From Brevibacillus sp. (lineage in GTDB: Bacteria; Bacillota; Bacilli; Brevibacillales; Brevibacillaceae): a stretch of 64,000 nucleotides of DNA. The notes under the pieces were generated by a model. The model saw only the letters and a program-made list of their open reading frames with translations, ran no database searches and was not told where the DNA came from. Made by a program: the position numbers and the translations under genes. The stretch is from the NCBI GenBank assembly GCA_017656235.1, contig JACDOF010000002.1, forward strand, positions 212,977 to 276,976, in the 5' to 3' direction. Below are positions 44,133 through 53,408 of this stretch, in pieces; the stretch's first letter is position 1; every line of letters starts with the position of its first letter.

Positions 44133-45521
44133 ATGGCACAAAACGGATTTGAGACGCTGGGTCTTCGTCCCGAACTGATGCAGGGCATCAAAGAACTTTA
44201 TTATAAGCAGCCAACCGCGATCCAGGCGGAGGCGATCCCCTTGATTCTGCAGGGAAAGGACGTAATTGGCCAGGCTCAGACCGGAACCGGCAAGACTGCC
44301 GCGTTTGTCCTGCCGATTCTGGAAAAACTTCACCCGCACAAGCGGGATATCCAGGCGCTGATCCTGACTCCGACACGGGAGCTGTCCATCCAAATCGCCG
44401 CCGAGATCGAAAAGCTGGGCAAATATCTGAACGTTCAGGTGCTTTCCTTGCATGGAGGAACCGACATTGAGAGGCAAATCAGCAAGTTGAGCCGGGTTGT
44501 CCAGATCGTCGTCGGCACACCAGGGCGAGTACTCGACCATTTGCAGCGGGGCACGCTCCATTTCGGCCGGATTTCCTGGCTGGTACTGGACGAAGCGGAC
44601 AAAATGCTGGAGATGGGCTTTCTGGAAGAGGTGGAGAACATCATCGTCTCTACTCCGCAAAACAGACAGGTACTGCTCTTCTCGGCAACCATGCCGGATC
44701 AGGTGAAACAGTTGGCCCACCGCTTCATGAGGCAGCCGCCCCACATCAAGGTCGAACAAAAGCAGAAGACCGTTGAAAGCATCGAACAGATGTACTACGT
44801 GGTCAACCAGACCGACAAGCTGGACGCGCTGCTTGATTTAATCGAGGGAACCAAGCCATATCTGGCCATTGTCTTTGCCAATACACAGCAGCGGGTGCAG
44901 GCGCTGGCAGCGCGGCTGAAGCAGCAGGGGTACGACGCGGAGGCTCTGTACGGCGATCTCAGCCAGAAGAAACGGGAAACGCTGATGCGGGACTTTCGTC
45001 GTGTAAAGTTTCAGTTTCTGGTGGCAACCGACATCGCAGCCCGCGGGCTGGATGTGGAAGGCGTCACCCACGTGTTCAACTACGATCTGCCCTCCGATGT
45101 GGAGAGCTACATCCACCGCATAGGCAGGACTGGCCGGGCCGGTCAGGAAGGTACCGCGATTTCGCTCGTTTCCCCCCGCCAGAAGAGCCTGATCAAACGC
45201 TTTGAAAAGGCGATTCGGGCGCCCATTGAAGAAAAGGTCCTCACCCCCGGTCACCATCTGATAGAGGGACGCCGCAAGCGTGCTGAAGAACGGGAAGCCC
45301 ATTATGCCAGCCTGCGTGCCGAGAAACTGCGGGAACAGGCGGAGCGAAAAAAGAGACAGGAAGCGCCGCTTTTGGAAGCATTGAAGAAAGGCAAGAAGGT
45401 CAAGCCAGGTTATAAAAAGAAGCTGGCCAAAGAAGCGGAACTCTGGAAGAAACAGTACGAACAGAAGAAAAAACGGGAGGAAGCGAAGGCAGCACGTAAG
45501 GCCGCGAAGAAACAACGGTAA
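44133..45521 (+). CDS. DEAD-box ATP-dependent RNA helicase
   Basis: The 462-residue protein has the full DEAD-box set: Q motif FETLGLRPELMQGI plus PTAIQAEAIP, Walker A AQTGTGKTAA, PTRELSIQ, TPGRVLDHL, the DEAD box VLDEADKML, SAT in LFSATMP, and in domain 2 IVFANTQQR, VATDIAARGLDVEGV and HRIGRTGRAGQ. After residue 370 a highly basic Lys/Arg/Glu tail of about 90 residues probably binds RNA nonspecifically. It resembles the CshA/CshB group that acts in ribosome assembly and mRNA turnover. ATG 44133 follows GGAAGGAAGGGG; 12 residues upstream to 44097 are not needed. Confidence 0.93.
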   Translation: MAQNGFETLGLRPELMQGIKELYYKQPTAIQAEAIPLILQGKDVIGQAQTGTGKTAAFVLPILEKLHPHKRDIQALILTPTRELSIQIAAEIEKLGKYLNVQVLSLHGGTDIERQISKLSRVVQIVVGTPGRVLDHLQRGTLHFGRISWLVLDEADKMLEMGFLEEVENIIVSTPQNRQVLLFSATMPDQVKQLAHRFMRQPPHIKVEQKQKTVESIEQMYYVVNQTDKLDALLDLIEGTKPYLAIVFANTQQRVQALAARLKQQGYDAEALYGDLSQKKRETLMRDFRRVKFQFLVATDIAARGLDVEGVTHVFNYDLPSDVESYIHRIGRTGRAGQEGTAISLVSPRQKSLIKRFEKAIRAPIEEKVLTPGHHLIEGRRKRAEEREAHYASLRAEKLREQAERKKRQEAPLLEALKKGKKVKPGYKKKLAKEAELWKKQYEQKKKREEAKAARKAAKKQR

Positions 45522-45599
45522 AAGGGGTGCGAGTGGGGCGTTTTTCGCCCTGTTCGCCTCAGGATACCGTCGACAACTTCAGATTGAATACTAGCAAGT
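45522..45599. other. spacer between helicase gene and repeat copy 2
   Basis: No gene is seen. The following stretch to 46055 holds the palindromic repeat, a short terminator-like hairpin at 45834 and a possible promoter (extended -10 TGGTAAAAT with TAAAAT at 45951-45956) for the small zinc-ribbon gene. Confidence 0.4.
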
Positions 45600-45830
45600 T
45601 CAGACAGGAGAGCGGCCATTTTCCGCACGAACGACTTTGCCAACCATCCAAGCGGAGCAAGCCCAAAGCGGGGGCATGCGGGCGCAACTTGGACCAACAG
45701 CGCAGCAGTGCTGCTTTTTGCGCCCGCCCGCTTTGGGCTTGCGAAGCGGACAGATCAGCCCCAATGGCGGTTGGCAGCGGAGTGAAGAGGAAAATGGCCG
45801 CCTCTCCCTATCCAAACACTTTGTCTGCAC
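45600..45830. repeat. long palindromic intergenic repeat, copy 2 (long form)
   Basis: GCGGCCATTTTCC (45612-45624) and GGAAAATGGCCGC (45789-45801) are exact inverted ends. Inner complementary blocks are GCCAACC with GGTTGGC, and AGCAAGCCCAAAGCGGG with CCCGCTTTGGGCTTGCG, so nearly the whole unit could fold as one hairpin of about 190 bases. It lies between the helicase gene and the zinc-ribbon gene. Confidence 0.88.
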
Positions 45831-45833
45831 ACT

Positions 45834-45862
45834 GCCGCCGCTCTCAGAGGAGCGGCGTTTTG
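45834..45862 (+). terminator. terminator-like hairpin adjoining repeat copy 2
   Basis: CGCCGCT pairs with AGCGGCG over a CTCAGAGG loop and TTTTG follows. The first 22 bases are the same as the start of the 60-base repeat at 54322 and 63843 apart from one position. Confidence 0.65.
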
Positions 45863-46055
45863 ATTTGCGGAAAAACGGATCGGAGGGAACAGGCTGTCCC
45901 CCTGACTGTCAGCTTGCAAAAAACGGGTCCAATATCCTGTGTTGATCTGGTAAAATAGTTCCAAATAAATGTTTACACAGGGCCGAAACCGGGTAGGAAG
46001 CAGGTAAGGAGTAACAGGGACAACACGGTTTCGACAACAGGGAGGGGAAAACCAA

Positions 46056-46283
46056 ATGAGGGACGTGGACGTGTGCCCCGCATGTGGCGGTTCCAAGCGC
46101 CAAGATCGATACTACTGTACCGACTGCTGTGAAAACGAGCAATTGGTGTACAAGCTGATCCGGCAATACTTGCGAACCTACCCGCACTCCAATGCCATCC
46201 AGGTAGCCAATGCTACGGGCATTCCCATCTCCAAAATCACCAAGTACATACGGGAGGGATCACTGTCCATCCTTGGCGAGTAG
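46056..46283 (+). CDS. small zinc-ribbon/HTH protein, YvyF-like
   Basis: The 75-residue protein starts VCPACGGSKRQDRYYCTDCC, a four-Cys zinc ribbon, followed by a helical part VYKLIRQYLRTYPHSN and a MerR-like helix-turn-helix AIQVANATGIPISKITKYIR ending REGSLSI. This layout resembles the N-terminal half of the flagellar-operon protein YvyF (TIGR03826), but no flagellar genes are nearby. A role in DNA binding or regulation is likely but unproven. ATG 46056 follows GGGAGGGGAAAACCAA. Confidence 0.75.
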   Translation: MRDVDVCPACGGSKRQDRYYCTDCCENEQLVYKLIRQYLRTYPHSNAIQVANATGIPISKITKYIREGSLSILGE

Positions 46284-46307
46284 GCGGCTGGATGGCACAC
46301 GGTGTGG

Positions 46308-47732
46308 TCACACCCAGCGGAGTCCTTTCGGATAGTGGTTTTTCAACTGGTTTCCGGTCTGTTTTCCCCAGCCCAGGGGAAAGCCGTCCACACATACCAC
46401 GGTCCAGCCGTCCTGTCCATCCCGCTCGAGACTCTCGCCTCTGAGATAGCGGTAGAGGAGCGGATCATCACTCGAAAAATCTGCCCGATACACAAGTTGA
46501 TTGGCCGTAAGGGACAAGGCCAGGGCATGGGATGGTTCAAAGCGGTTTTTCTTTAAAGTACCCAGGTGCCACCCCGGACGCAGCACTTTGATCCCATCAA
46601 GATTGGGTGCGGCGGCGGGCAGGTAGTAGAGCTGTTCGCCAAACAGGGTAAACGCCTCCTCATCGCTGGTTTTTTCCATTGCACCGGGAGCGGCCGCACG
46701 TGCAAACGATCGCCAGGCTGAGATGCCTTCCTCCCGGCTCGCCGCTTTTCTGCCTGTTTTTTTCTGCGGGTGACGTTTCTCCCGGCGGGTCAGGGACTGC
46801 TCCTGGGGAGAATCGGTCTCTCGCTTCACCAGTTTGGCCAAAAAATGTCCCTCTCCCTCGAGCAGATGCGGCCAGAGGCGGGCCGCCAGCGACAGGCGCG
46901 AATCGGCAGGGTCTGTCCACTCGGGCTGTCCCGGAGCAAACAGTTCCGCATGCAAAACGGGCTCCAGCTCGTACCAGGGATGGGTAATCAGGAACTGTGC
47001 AATGGTCTGCTCGTTTTCCTGCGGGGCAAAGGTACAGGTCGAGTACACCAGTGTGCCGCCAGGTTTCAGCATGCGGTCGGCAGCTTCCAGAATGTCCATT
47101 TGCATCAGATGACACTGCTCCACTTTCTCCGGTGACCAGTCGTCACGTGCTTCCGGAAGTTTGCGAAACATGCCTTCACCGGAACAGGGCGCATCCACCA
47201 GGATTCGGTCAAAGTACCGGGGAAATCGCTTGGCCAGGCGCTCGGGCGTTTCGTTGGTGACGATGGCATTGGTGATGCCGAGACGCTCGATATTCTCGGA
47301 AAGCGCTTTGGCTCTCGCCGGGTGAATCTCGTTGGCGACGAGAAGGCCGGTTCCCGCAAGTGCCGCGGCCAATTGCGTCGTTTTCCCACCGGGAGCGGCG
47401 CACAGATCGAGGACGGCCTCTCCGGGTTTCACGTCCAGCGCTTCGGCAGCAGCCATCGCGCTTGGTTCCTGTATGTAGTAAAGTCCGGCGGCGTGATACG
47501 GATGCTTGCCGGGCCGCACGCTGCCCGGATAGTAGTAGCCGGTGGCGCACCAGGGGACGGGACGCAGCGGAAACGGACTGATTTTGACAAACGTTTCCGG
47601 GTCTACTTTTAAGGGGTTTACCCGGAGCCCATGCCAGGCTTCCTGGGCAAGGCAGTCGAGAAATGCCTGGTATTCCTGCTTCAGCAGGTGTTCCATTCGG
47701 GCGGCAAACGATGCCGGCAGTTGTGAGTGCAT
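46308..47732 (-). CDS. RsmF-family 16S rRNA m5C methyltransferase
   Basis: The 474-residue protein is an RsmB/F-type (NOL1/Nop2/Sun) RNA cytosine-5 methyltransferase. It has the SAM-binding VLDLCAAPGGKTTQLAAAL, motif IV ILVDAPCSGEGMFRK with the Cys that releases product, and VYSTCTFAPQENEQ with the catalytic Cys. The C-terminal part from about residue 330, rich in basic residues, then a RsmF-type PUA-like region (GWHLGTLKKNRFEPSHALAL), fits the RsmF/YebU subfamily. ATG 47732 lies behind GGAGGTATTTT. The gene converges with the zinc-ribbon gene and diverges from the next membrane protein gene. Confidence 0.92.
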   Translation of the reverse strand: MHSQLPASFAARMEHLLKQEYQAFLDCLAQEAWHGLRVNPLKVDPETFVKISPFPLRPVPWCATGYYYPGSVRPGKHPYHAAGLYYIQEPSAMAAAEALDVKPGEAVLDLCAAPGGKTTQLAAALAGTGLLVANEIHPARAKALSENIERLGITNAIVTNETPERLAKRFPRYFDRILVDAPCSGEGMFRKLPEARDDWSPEKVEQCHLMQMDILEAADRMLKPGGTLVYSTCTFAPQENEQTIAQFLITHPWYELEPVLHAELFAPGQPEWTDPADSRLSLAARLWPHLLEGEGHFLAKLVKRETDSPQEQSLTRREKRHPQKKTGRKAASREEGISAWRSFARAAAPGAMEKTSDEEAFTLFGEQLYYLPAAAPNLDGIKVLRPGWHLGTLKKNRFEPSHALALSLTANQLVYRADFSSDDPLLYRYLRGESLERDGQDGWTVVCVDGFPLGWGKQTGNQLKNHYPKGLRWV

Positions 47733-47831
47733 AAAATACCTCCTGACGAAAAATATCGAACGCCCGCGCGTGTCAGAAAGGATAAAGACGAATGATGGCG
47801 AATGATATGTTGCAGAGAGGTGAATGTTCCC

Positions 47832-48605
47832 TTGAACGTATCACGCCTGGAAAGACATCGGACACAGCGCAGGGTGGACGGCGATGTGAGCCGTTTTTGG
47901 ATACTGGGTCTATTGTTTTCACTGTTGATCCTGGTCGTTGAATTTTTTGTTGAGATACCCACGGAGGCCGACTGGCTGCTGGAAATGGAGATGGCCTTGT
48001 TTAGCGCCAGTTTTACCTTGCTGGCATTTTACCTGCTGGGACTCACGTTTGTGTTTTCCCGACAGGAAGAAACGGGCAAGGTTAACCATCATGTGATCAT
48101 CTACGTCTGGTTAGGCGCAATCCTGTTTCATCTGTTCCAGTTGGTCACCAACATCTCCAATCCGCATATCTACAAAGCGGGCATCATCCTTTTTCTTGGA
48201 CCGTTTTTCCTGACCATTTATCATTTTACCACGTATTTGTCGGCGCTGCGCGAAGCGCGCCGGGAAGAGATCAGGGCCACAGCCGCTTCACGCGAACGAG
48301 TGGCCTACCAGTTGATTCTGGAAGCAACCCGCATCCATCAGGAAATCAAAAGGTTTCAATCCGTACATCCGGAAGTGGATCAAATGCTTAGAGCCAACGC
48401 CTTTTATCCCAAGATGGAGCGCTTCATTCTGGAGATGCAGCAGTATTTGCAGGCGGAGCACTTCGAGCGAAAAGATCTGGAGCTTCTGGAGGGGCATTAT
48501 CTCTTCCTGGAGAATTTGCTCACCTTGGTCAAGCAGCTTCCCGAAGTGATGGAGTCCCGCTTGTTTGCCCATCGTGAGGATGATCGCCCAACTTCAATCA
48601 TATAG
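47832..48605 (+). CDS. membrane protein with C-terminal coiled coil, unknown function
   Basis: The 257-residue protein has a basic N-terminus, four predicted membrane segments (about 22-40, 50-75, 88-108 and 115-135 in this frame) and a cytoplasmic helical tail of about 120 residues with coiled-coil character, beginning ALREARREEIRATAASRERV. I do not recognise the family. TTG 47832 is eight bases behind AGAGGTGA; ATG 47802 and GTG 47820 are alternatives. Its stop overlaps the ribosome binding site of the soluble chemotaxis-type gene, so the two are co-expressed and may form a membrane signalling pair. Confidence 0.7.
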   Translation: MNVSRLERHRTQRRVDGDVSRFWILGLLFSLLILVVEFFVEIPTEADWLLEMEMALFSASFTLLAFYLLGLTFVFSRQEETGKVNHHVIIYVWLGAILFHLFQLVTNISNPHIYKAGIILFLGPFFLTIYHFTTYLSALREARREEIRATAASRERVAYQLILEATRIHQEIKRFQSVHPEVDQMLRANAFYPKMERFILEMQQYLQAEHFERKDLELLEGHYLFLENLLTLVKQLPEVMESRLFAHREDDRPTSII

Positions 48606-48617
48606 GAGGTCATGCAA

Positions 48618-49574
48618 ATGTTCTGGAAAAAGAAAGCGAATCCGGGGCAGGATGAGACAGCGGCAGCGGTAGCTACCATGGAGTCACCTGCCGACCAGCG
48701 CAGGGAGCTTGAAGAGCAAATCCAGGGCCTGGTTGAACGGATGGGTGAAATCATCCATCAGCACGGACTGGTCAACGATCAGCATGCCGAGATTGCCCAG
48801 ATTGTCAACCGTCTGAAAGAGACGATCGAACAGATTCAGAAAAGCAGCGAAGAATCCGACCAGACGGCAGATCAGCTTTACGCCCGCGGTGAACGGCTAA
48901 CCCAGATTTCCAAGGAGTCGGGCAGCCGCTCGCTGGAGGGCAAGAAGGCACTGGGAGATGTAGTCGATGTGATTACCCGACTGGAACAGGAGTCTGCGGC
49001 CACCTCCGCTTCGATGAACCGGTTGGAGGAGCGCTCCGGCGAGATTACCACGATTGTGCAGGTGATCAGCGATATCGCCAACCAGACCAATCTGCTGGCG
49101 CTGAATGCCGCGATTGAAGCGGCACGTGCCGGAGAGCAGGGACGCGGCTTTGCGGTCGTGGCAGACGAAGTACGCAAGCTGGCGGAAATGACCGCCAGCT
49201 CCACCAAGAATATCGCCGCCCTGATTGAGACGATGCAGGAAGAGACGAAAGAAGCCTTGAGTAACGCTGAGAAGGGGATTGAGGCAATCCGCAAGGGTCT
49301 GGAGATCAGCAAGCTGGCTTCGCAAAAAATGGACGAGATCGTCGGTGCCTTTCACCAGGTAGAGGAAGAAGTGAACGGCGTGATGGAGACGATTGAGCAC
49401 CAGAAGACGTTTGCAGCCGACATCGCCCAACAGATTGCAGAAGCCAATGCCCTGCTCAGCGACGTGCACGAAGAGCTGGTGTCACATATGGAAAAGGCGG
49501 GAGCAGTGGATCAGGGGCTGGAAGTGAGCTACGACGAGCTGACGAAGATGGTGAACAAGACCCCTTCAGCCTGA
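48618..49574 (+). CDS. soluble methyl-accepting chemotaxis-type signalling protein
   Basis: The 318-residue protein has no membrane segment or HAMP domain. A helical N-terminal part (to about residue 120) leads into the chemoreceptor signalling hairpin, whose tip is recognisable as [34 protein letters not shown]. It would bind CheA/CheW from the cytoplasm. ATG 48618 is eight bases behind GGAGG; an ATG at 48612 is too close. It is coupled to the membrane protein gene upstream, which could supply its sensory or anchoring partner. A hairpin at its 3' end separates it from the classical receptor. Confidence 0.88.
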   Translation: MFWKKKANPGQDETAAAVATMESPADQRRELEEQIQGLVERMGEIIHQHGLVNDQHAEIAQIVNRLKETIEQIQKSSEESDQTADQLYARGERLTQISKESGSRSLEGKKALGDVVDVITRLEQESAATSASMNRLEERSGEITTIVQVISDIANQTNLLALNAAIEAARAGEQGRGFAVVADEVRKLAEMTASSTKNIAALIETMQEETKEALSNAEKGIEAIRKGLEISKLASQKMDEIVGAFHQVEEEVNGVMETIEHQKTFAADIAQQIAEANALLSDVHEELVSHMEKAGAVDQGLEVSYDELTKMVNKTPSA

Positions 49575-49594
49575 GCGGCTGAGGGGTTCCTGTT
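49561..49594 (+). terminator. terminator overlapping the end of the soluble MCP gene
   Basis: CCCCTTCAGCC (49561-49571) pairs with GGCTGAGGGG (49577-49586) with one bulged base, followed by TTCCTGTTT. The left arm encodes the last codons before the TGA at 49572. Confidence 0.65.
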
Positions 49595-49643
49595 TATGGA
49601 TATGCAGAGGGTCACCCAGTAAGAGAGACGAGGAGATGGGAGA

Positions 49644-51326
49644 ATGAAAATCGGGGTAAAGCTGTGGCTGGGGTTTGTAGCGGTGCTTGCCGTCTCTACT
49701 GTCGGTCTGGTCATCATCTCTCAACAAGTAACCGACATCGAGCACAATGTGGAAGCGATGATCAAACGCTCGGACAGGGCCATCCAGATAGAGGAACTGC
49801 GCAGTCTGGACCGTGCCAAACGCGGTGATATTCAAGCGTATATGCTGGAAAAGAATCAGGATGCGATCCAGCTCTATCATGAGCGGGTAAACGCGCAGCA
49901 GGAAATCCTCAAGCAGATTGGTGAAGATTTGGGCACGGAAGAAGAGAAGCAGCTGTATCAGGAAATCACCGCGTTAAACGAGGTGATCGACGAAACGATT
50001 CTGGAGCAGATCATTCCTGCGGTGGATGCGGGCAATCTGCAGTTGGCCAATCAGTACAACAAGATGATTGCGGTACATCGTCAGAAGCTTCTGACGACAC
50101 TGGATCAAATGGTCACAATTGTAAGCGGTTCCAGAGAAGCGGCTGTTGTGCAGACACAGAACAAAATGGCGGCGACGCATACCGTGGCGTACGGAATCGT
50201 GATCGTGTCGGTTATCGCCAGTATCCTGATCGGGGGGATTATCGCCCGCAGAATGACAGATCCCATCAAGCAAATCCGGTCTGCTGCGCTGCGCATGGCT
50301 GAAGGCGATCTGAACATACAAAAGGTACATACCAAAGCAAAGGATGAAGTGGGGCAGCTTACCCAGGCGATCAATACCATGATCGACAACCTCAGGGCAC
50401 TGATTCGCGAAACCGCAAACATCTCCCAAAACGTGGCTGATTCGAGTGAAGAGCTGAAAGCGTCGGCCGTTGACATGACGAGAGGCGTACAGCAGGTATC
50501 GGCCACTGCTGAACAAATGGCGGGGGGTGCCGCCTCCCAGGCGGAACACGCAGCGGAAACGCTCAGGATCATCCAGCAGGTGTCGCAGGAAAGCAGCGAG
50601 GTAGCCGCACACGCCGACGAGATGGCGGCACAGGCTCGACTTGCCGACCAGGCCACGCAAGACGGGCTGACCAGTGTTCAAGAGTCGATCGGGCAGATGG
50701 GGATGATCGCAACCAAAGTATCCGCTTCCGCACAGGCAGTCAGAGAACTGGGGGAAAAGACACAGGCAGCTACGCAAATACTGGAAGTGATCAATGACAT
50801 CGCTGCCCAGACCAACCTGCTTTCCCTTAATGCGGCGATTGAAGCGGCACGTGCAGGTGAACAGGGAAGGGGGTTTGCCGTCGTCGCCGATGAAGTGCGC
50901 AAACTGGCGGAACAGGCGGCGGCATCAACCCAGCAGATCACTGCTATTCTCGACACAGTTCGGGAAGAAGTGATAGAGGCGGAGCAGGCAATGGGAGAAG
51001 TGGTAGAGGAAGTCCGCGTGGGGTCCGAACGAATGAACGAGAACGGTGTTGTGTTTACCCGGATCGCCCGCATCGTCAGTGACTTGTCGGCAAAAGTGCA
51101 CCTTGTCAATCAGTCCGCTGAACAGATCAAACAGAGCAGCAGCCAGGCGCTGCAGGCGGTTGAAAGCATCTCCGCGATCACCCAGCAGTCTTCGGCCGGC
51201 AGCGAAGAACTGGCCGCTGCGATGGAGCAGCAAAACGCCTCCATGCAGGAGATCAACAGCATGGCGGAAAAACTGGCACAAATGGCCGACAGGCTGAATC
51301 AATCGCTGGCCCGGTTCCGCTGTTGA
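49644..51326 (+). CDS. methyl-accepting chemotaxis protein
   Basis: The 560-residue transmembrane chemoreceptor has a first membrane segment (about 5-25), an extracellular four-helix-bundle sensor domain (about 30-180), a second segment ([20 protein letters not shown], about 182-205), a HAMP domain beginning [18 protein letters not shown], and the signalling domain with [20 protein letters not shown]. The ligand is unknown. ATG 49644 follows GAGACGAGGAGATGGGAGA. It is followed by its own terminator. No che genes are in the window. Confidence 0.94.
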   Translation: MKIGVKLWLGFVAVLAVSTVGLVIISQQVTDIEHNVEAMIKRSDRAIQIEELRSLDRAKRGDIQAYMLEKNQDAIQLYHERVNAQQEILKQIGEDLGTEEEKQLYQEITALNEVIDETILEQIIPAVDAGNLQLANQYNKMIAVHRQKLLTTLDQMVTIVSGSREAAVVQTQNKMAATHTVAYGIVIVSVIASILIGGIIARRMTDPIKQIRSAALRMAEGDLNIQKVHTKAKDEVGQLTQAINTMIDNLRALIRETANISQNVADSSEELKASAVDMTRGVQQVSATAEQMAGGAASQAEHAAETLRIIQQVSQESSEVAAHADEMAAQARLADQATQDGLTSVQESIGQMGMIATKVSASAQAVRELGEKTQAATQILEVINDIAAQTNLLSLNAAIEAARAGEQGRGFAVVADEVRKLAEQAAASTQQITAILDTVREEVIEAEQAMGEVVEEVRVGSERMNENGVVFTRIARIVSDLSAKVHLVNQSAEQIKQSSSQALQAVESISAITQQSSAGSEELAAAMEQQNASMQEINSMAEKLAQMADRLNQSLARFRC

Positions 51327-51350
51327 AATCCCGTTTTCATCTGGATAAGA

Positions 51351-51401
51351 CAGGGCTGTGCCGCAACCAGGCTTTACCGGTGCGGCGCAGCCCTTGTTTT
51401 T
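51351..51401 (+). terminator. Rho-independent terminator after the MCP gene
   Basis: AGGGCTGTGCCGCA (51352-51365) pairs with TGCGGCGCAGCCCT (51381-51394) with one mismatch, followed by TGTTTTTCC. Confidence 0.88.
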
Positions 51402-51477
51402 CCAGGAGTTGTGGCACTGATTCTGCGCTGATACACTGCTTCACCAGGTAAAAGCGTTTCAGCGTCACTCCGTGTTC

Positions 51478-51505
51478 TTGCGGTCGAAAGCGCTTTCATT
51501 GTAAT
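51478..51505 (+). promoter_or_regulatory. promoter of the 4-hydroxyphenylpyruvate dioxygenase gene with internal cre site
   Basis: TTGCGG (51478-51483) and TGTAAT (51500-51505) are 16 bases apart. The spacer contains the palindrome GAAAGCGCTTTC (51486-51497), a near-consensus cre site, so carbon-catabolite repression by CcpA is likely. Confidence 0.6.
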
Positions 51506-51553
51506 CTCAAAGCAGTAACGATCATATTGCCTTGAGTAATGGAGGGGAGTCAG

Positions 51554-52642
51554 ATGAAGACGGATTTCTTCCCGATTCAAGACTGGGATCACGTGGAGTT
51601 TTACGTGGGGAACGCCAAGCAGGCCATGCACTACTTCACAAAAACGCTGGGATTTGAAGCGTTTGCCTACACCGGGCTGGAGACCGGCTCTCGGGACAAG
51701 GTGTCCTACGCGCTGAAGCAAAACCACCTGACGTTCGTGGTAAGCGGGGCTCTTGCACCGGAACACCCGATCGCCGAGTTTGTCAAACTGCATGGCGAGG
51801 GTGTGAAAGATATCGCACTGCGTGTCGAAGACTGTGCGCAGGCGTATCGGGAGGCGGTATCGCGGGGCGCCATTCCGATTATGGAGCCAACCGAATACAG
51901 CGACGAATACGGTACGGTGAAAAAGGCCACCATTGGTACGTACGGAGATACGGTTCATTCGTTTATCGAACGAAAAGACTACAAAGGTGTCTTTTTCCCC
52001 GGTTTTACGGCGTATGAACCGATCGTCAAGGGGGAGAGCACCGGCCTGATCGGCATTGACCACATTGTCGGCAACGTGGAAGTGATGGACGAGTGGGTGG
52101 CCTACTATGAGAAGGTAATGGGCTTTACCGCCACGCAAAACTTTGACGACGAGGACATTTCCACCGAGTACTCGGCGCTGATGTCCAAGGTCATGCAAAA
52201 TGGAACGGGGCGGATCAAGTTCCCGATCAACGAACCGGCCGAGGGCAAGCGCAAGTCGCAGATTCAGGAGTTCCTCGATTTTTACAAGGGTCCGGGCGTC
52301 CAGCACATCGCGCTTTTGACCAACGACATTGTCGAAACGGTAACCAAGCTGCGGGAAAACGGAATGGACTTCCTCTATGTTCCTGACACCTACTACGATG
52401 ACTTGAAGGAACGCGTTGGTGACATTGATGAGGATATCGAGGCGCTGAAAAAACTGCGGATTCTCGTAGACCGTGACGACGAAGGATATTTGCTGCAGTT
52501 GTTCAGCAAACCATTGGTGGATCGGCCAACCTTGTTCTTTGAGATTATTCAGCGCAAGGGTGCACGTGGTTTTGGCAACGGCAACTTTAAAGCGCTGTTT
52601 GAAGCACTGGAGCGCGAACAGGCGCTGCGCGGAAACCTGTAA
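51554..52642 (+). CDS. hppD: 4-hydroxyphenylpyruvate dioxygenase
   Basis: The 362-residue Fe(II) enzyme turns 4-hydroxyphenylpyruvate into homogentisate in tyrosine breakdown. It has two vicinal-oxygen-chelate domains; the iron ligands lie in GIDHIVGNVEV (His), GVQHIALLTNDIV (His) and LFFEIIQRKGARGFGNGNFK (Glu), the last being the diagnostic family C-terminus. ATG 51554 is preceded by ATGGAGGGGAGTCAG. It is monocistronic, with a promoter overlapped by a cre-like site and a terminator behind. Homogentisate dioxygenase and fumarylacetoacetase genes are not in the window. Confidence 0.95.
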   Translation: MKTDFFPIQDWDHVEFYVGNAKQAMHYFTKTLGFEAFAYTGLETGSRDKVSYALKQNHLTFVVSGALAPEHPIAEFVKLHGEGVKDIALRVEDCAQAYREAVSRGAIPIMEPTEYSDEYGTVKKATIGTYGDTVHSFIERKDYKGVFFPGFTAYEPIVKGESTGLIGIDHIVGNVEVMDEWVAYYEKVMGFTATQNFDDEDISTEYSALMSKVMQNGTGRIKFPINEPAEGKRKSQIQEFLDFYKGPGVQHIALLTNDIVETVTKLRENGMDFLYVPDTYYDDLKERVGDIDEDIEALKKLRILVDRDDEGYLLQLFSKPLVDRPTLFFEIIQRKGARGFGNGNFKALFEALEREQALRGNL

Positions 52643-52973
52643 CCATTCGCAAAGCAGGAAAAAGATCATCTTCGCTGGCTGGCAGCGAAACAGAGCAAAG
52701 AAAATGCCTCCGTTTTCCATGAAACGGAAGCCTTTTCGCACAAGTGATGGACCGTCAGGGCGTTTTGTCCTGGCGGTTTTTCTTGCGGCTGAGCTGGTTG
52801 ATTGGCCTAATTCAGCGCCCCCCTGCCATCCGCCGTTTCTGGACGTTACAAGCAAACATACGGTAAAAGGGACACCTGACCGAATAAAAGAAGGGAGGGA
52901 CGTGACAAAGGCTGTATCGGTCGGGAGCAGGGGCCAGGCGGCCTGGAAAAAGGCGCAGAAGGGAGAATGAGAG
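52643..52973 (+). other. intergenic region after the dioxygenase gene
   Basis: Apart from the terminator at 52751 this 331-base stretch shows no supported gene. An open frame crosses it from inside the dioxygenase gene, but it has no ribosome binding site and no recognisable domain. Confidence 0.5.
52751..52782 (+). terminator. Rho-independent terminator after hppD
   Basis: ACCGTCAGG (52751-52759) pairs with CCTGGCGGT (52769-52777), with one G-T pair, followed by TTTTTC. Confidence 0.88.
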
Positions 52974-53258
52974 ATGCATCCGCAACAAGCCTATCACTTG
53001 TGTCAGGAGCATCTGTACAGGTACGTGCGGATCATGACCGCAGACGGCAGATCGTATGACGGATTTATCGCTGAGCTGGACGATCAGTGTGTAACCCTGG
53101 CGATTCCCATATGTGACTGCGACCCGGAGTCGAGCGGAGAATCGTCGTACGAGGCGGACTACCGCCAGGTTCAGTTTTTCCACAGACGTTTCCGGAGGAG
53201 AAGAATCCCGCTGGGGATTATTGCGTCCTTGTTTTTGCTGCCCTTCTTTTTCCGCTAA
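52974..53258 (+). CDS. small protein of unknown function with C-terminal hydrophobic segment
   Basis: The 94-residue product has an N-terminal soluble part with YRYVRIMTADGRSYDGFIAELDD, which looks like a short beta-barrel (SH3- or Sm-like) strand pattern. A very basic stretch FHRRFRRRRIP then leads to a hydrophobic end GIIASLFLLPFFF that could insert in the membrane. I cannot assign a family. ATG 52974 is well placed behind AAGGGAGAATGAGAG, which is the main support for it being real. Confidence 0.65.
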   Translation: MHPQQAYHLCQEHLYRYVRIMTADGRSYDGFIAELDDQCVTLAIPICDCDPESSGESSYEADYRQVQFFHRRFRRRRIPLGIIASLFLLPFFFR

Positions 53259-53408
53259 AACCACGGCATGAGGAAAGACTGAATGTGTACCCGACCCGCG
53301 GCAAACCTGCCTCGGGTTTCTTTGATGTCTGTCGTTTTGGGCGTGTATCCCTCTTCCAAGTATGGTACACTAACCATAGCAGACAGACTGGGTGGGGTGG
53401 CGATACAG

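Noticed and set aside
51374..52855. A 493-codon open frame on the minus strand opposite the dioxygenase gene
   Set aside because: Antisense to hppD, low-complexity translation without motifs, and no start signal.
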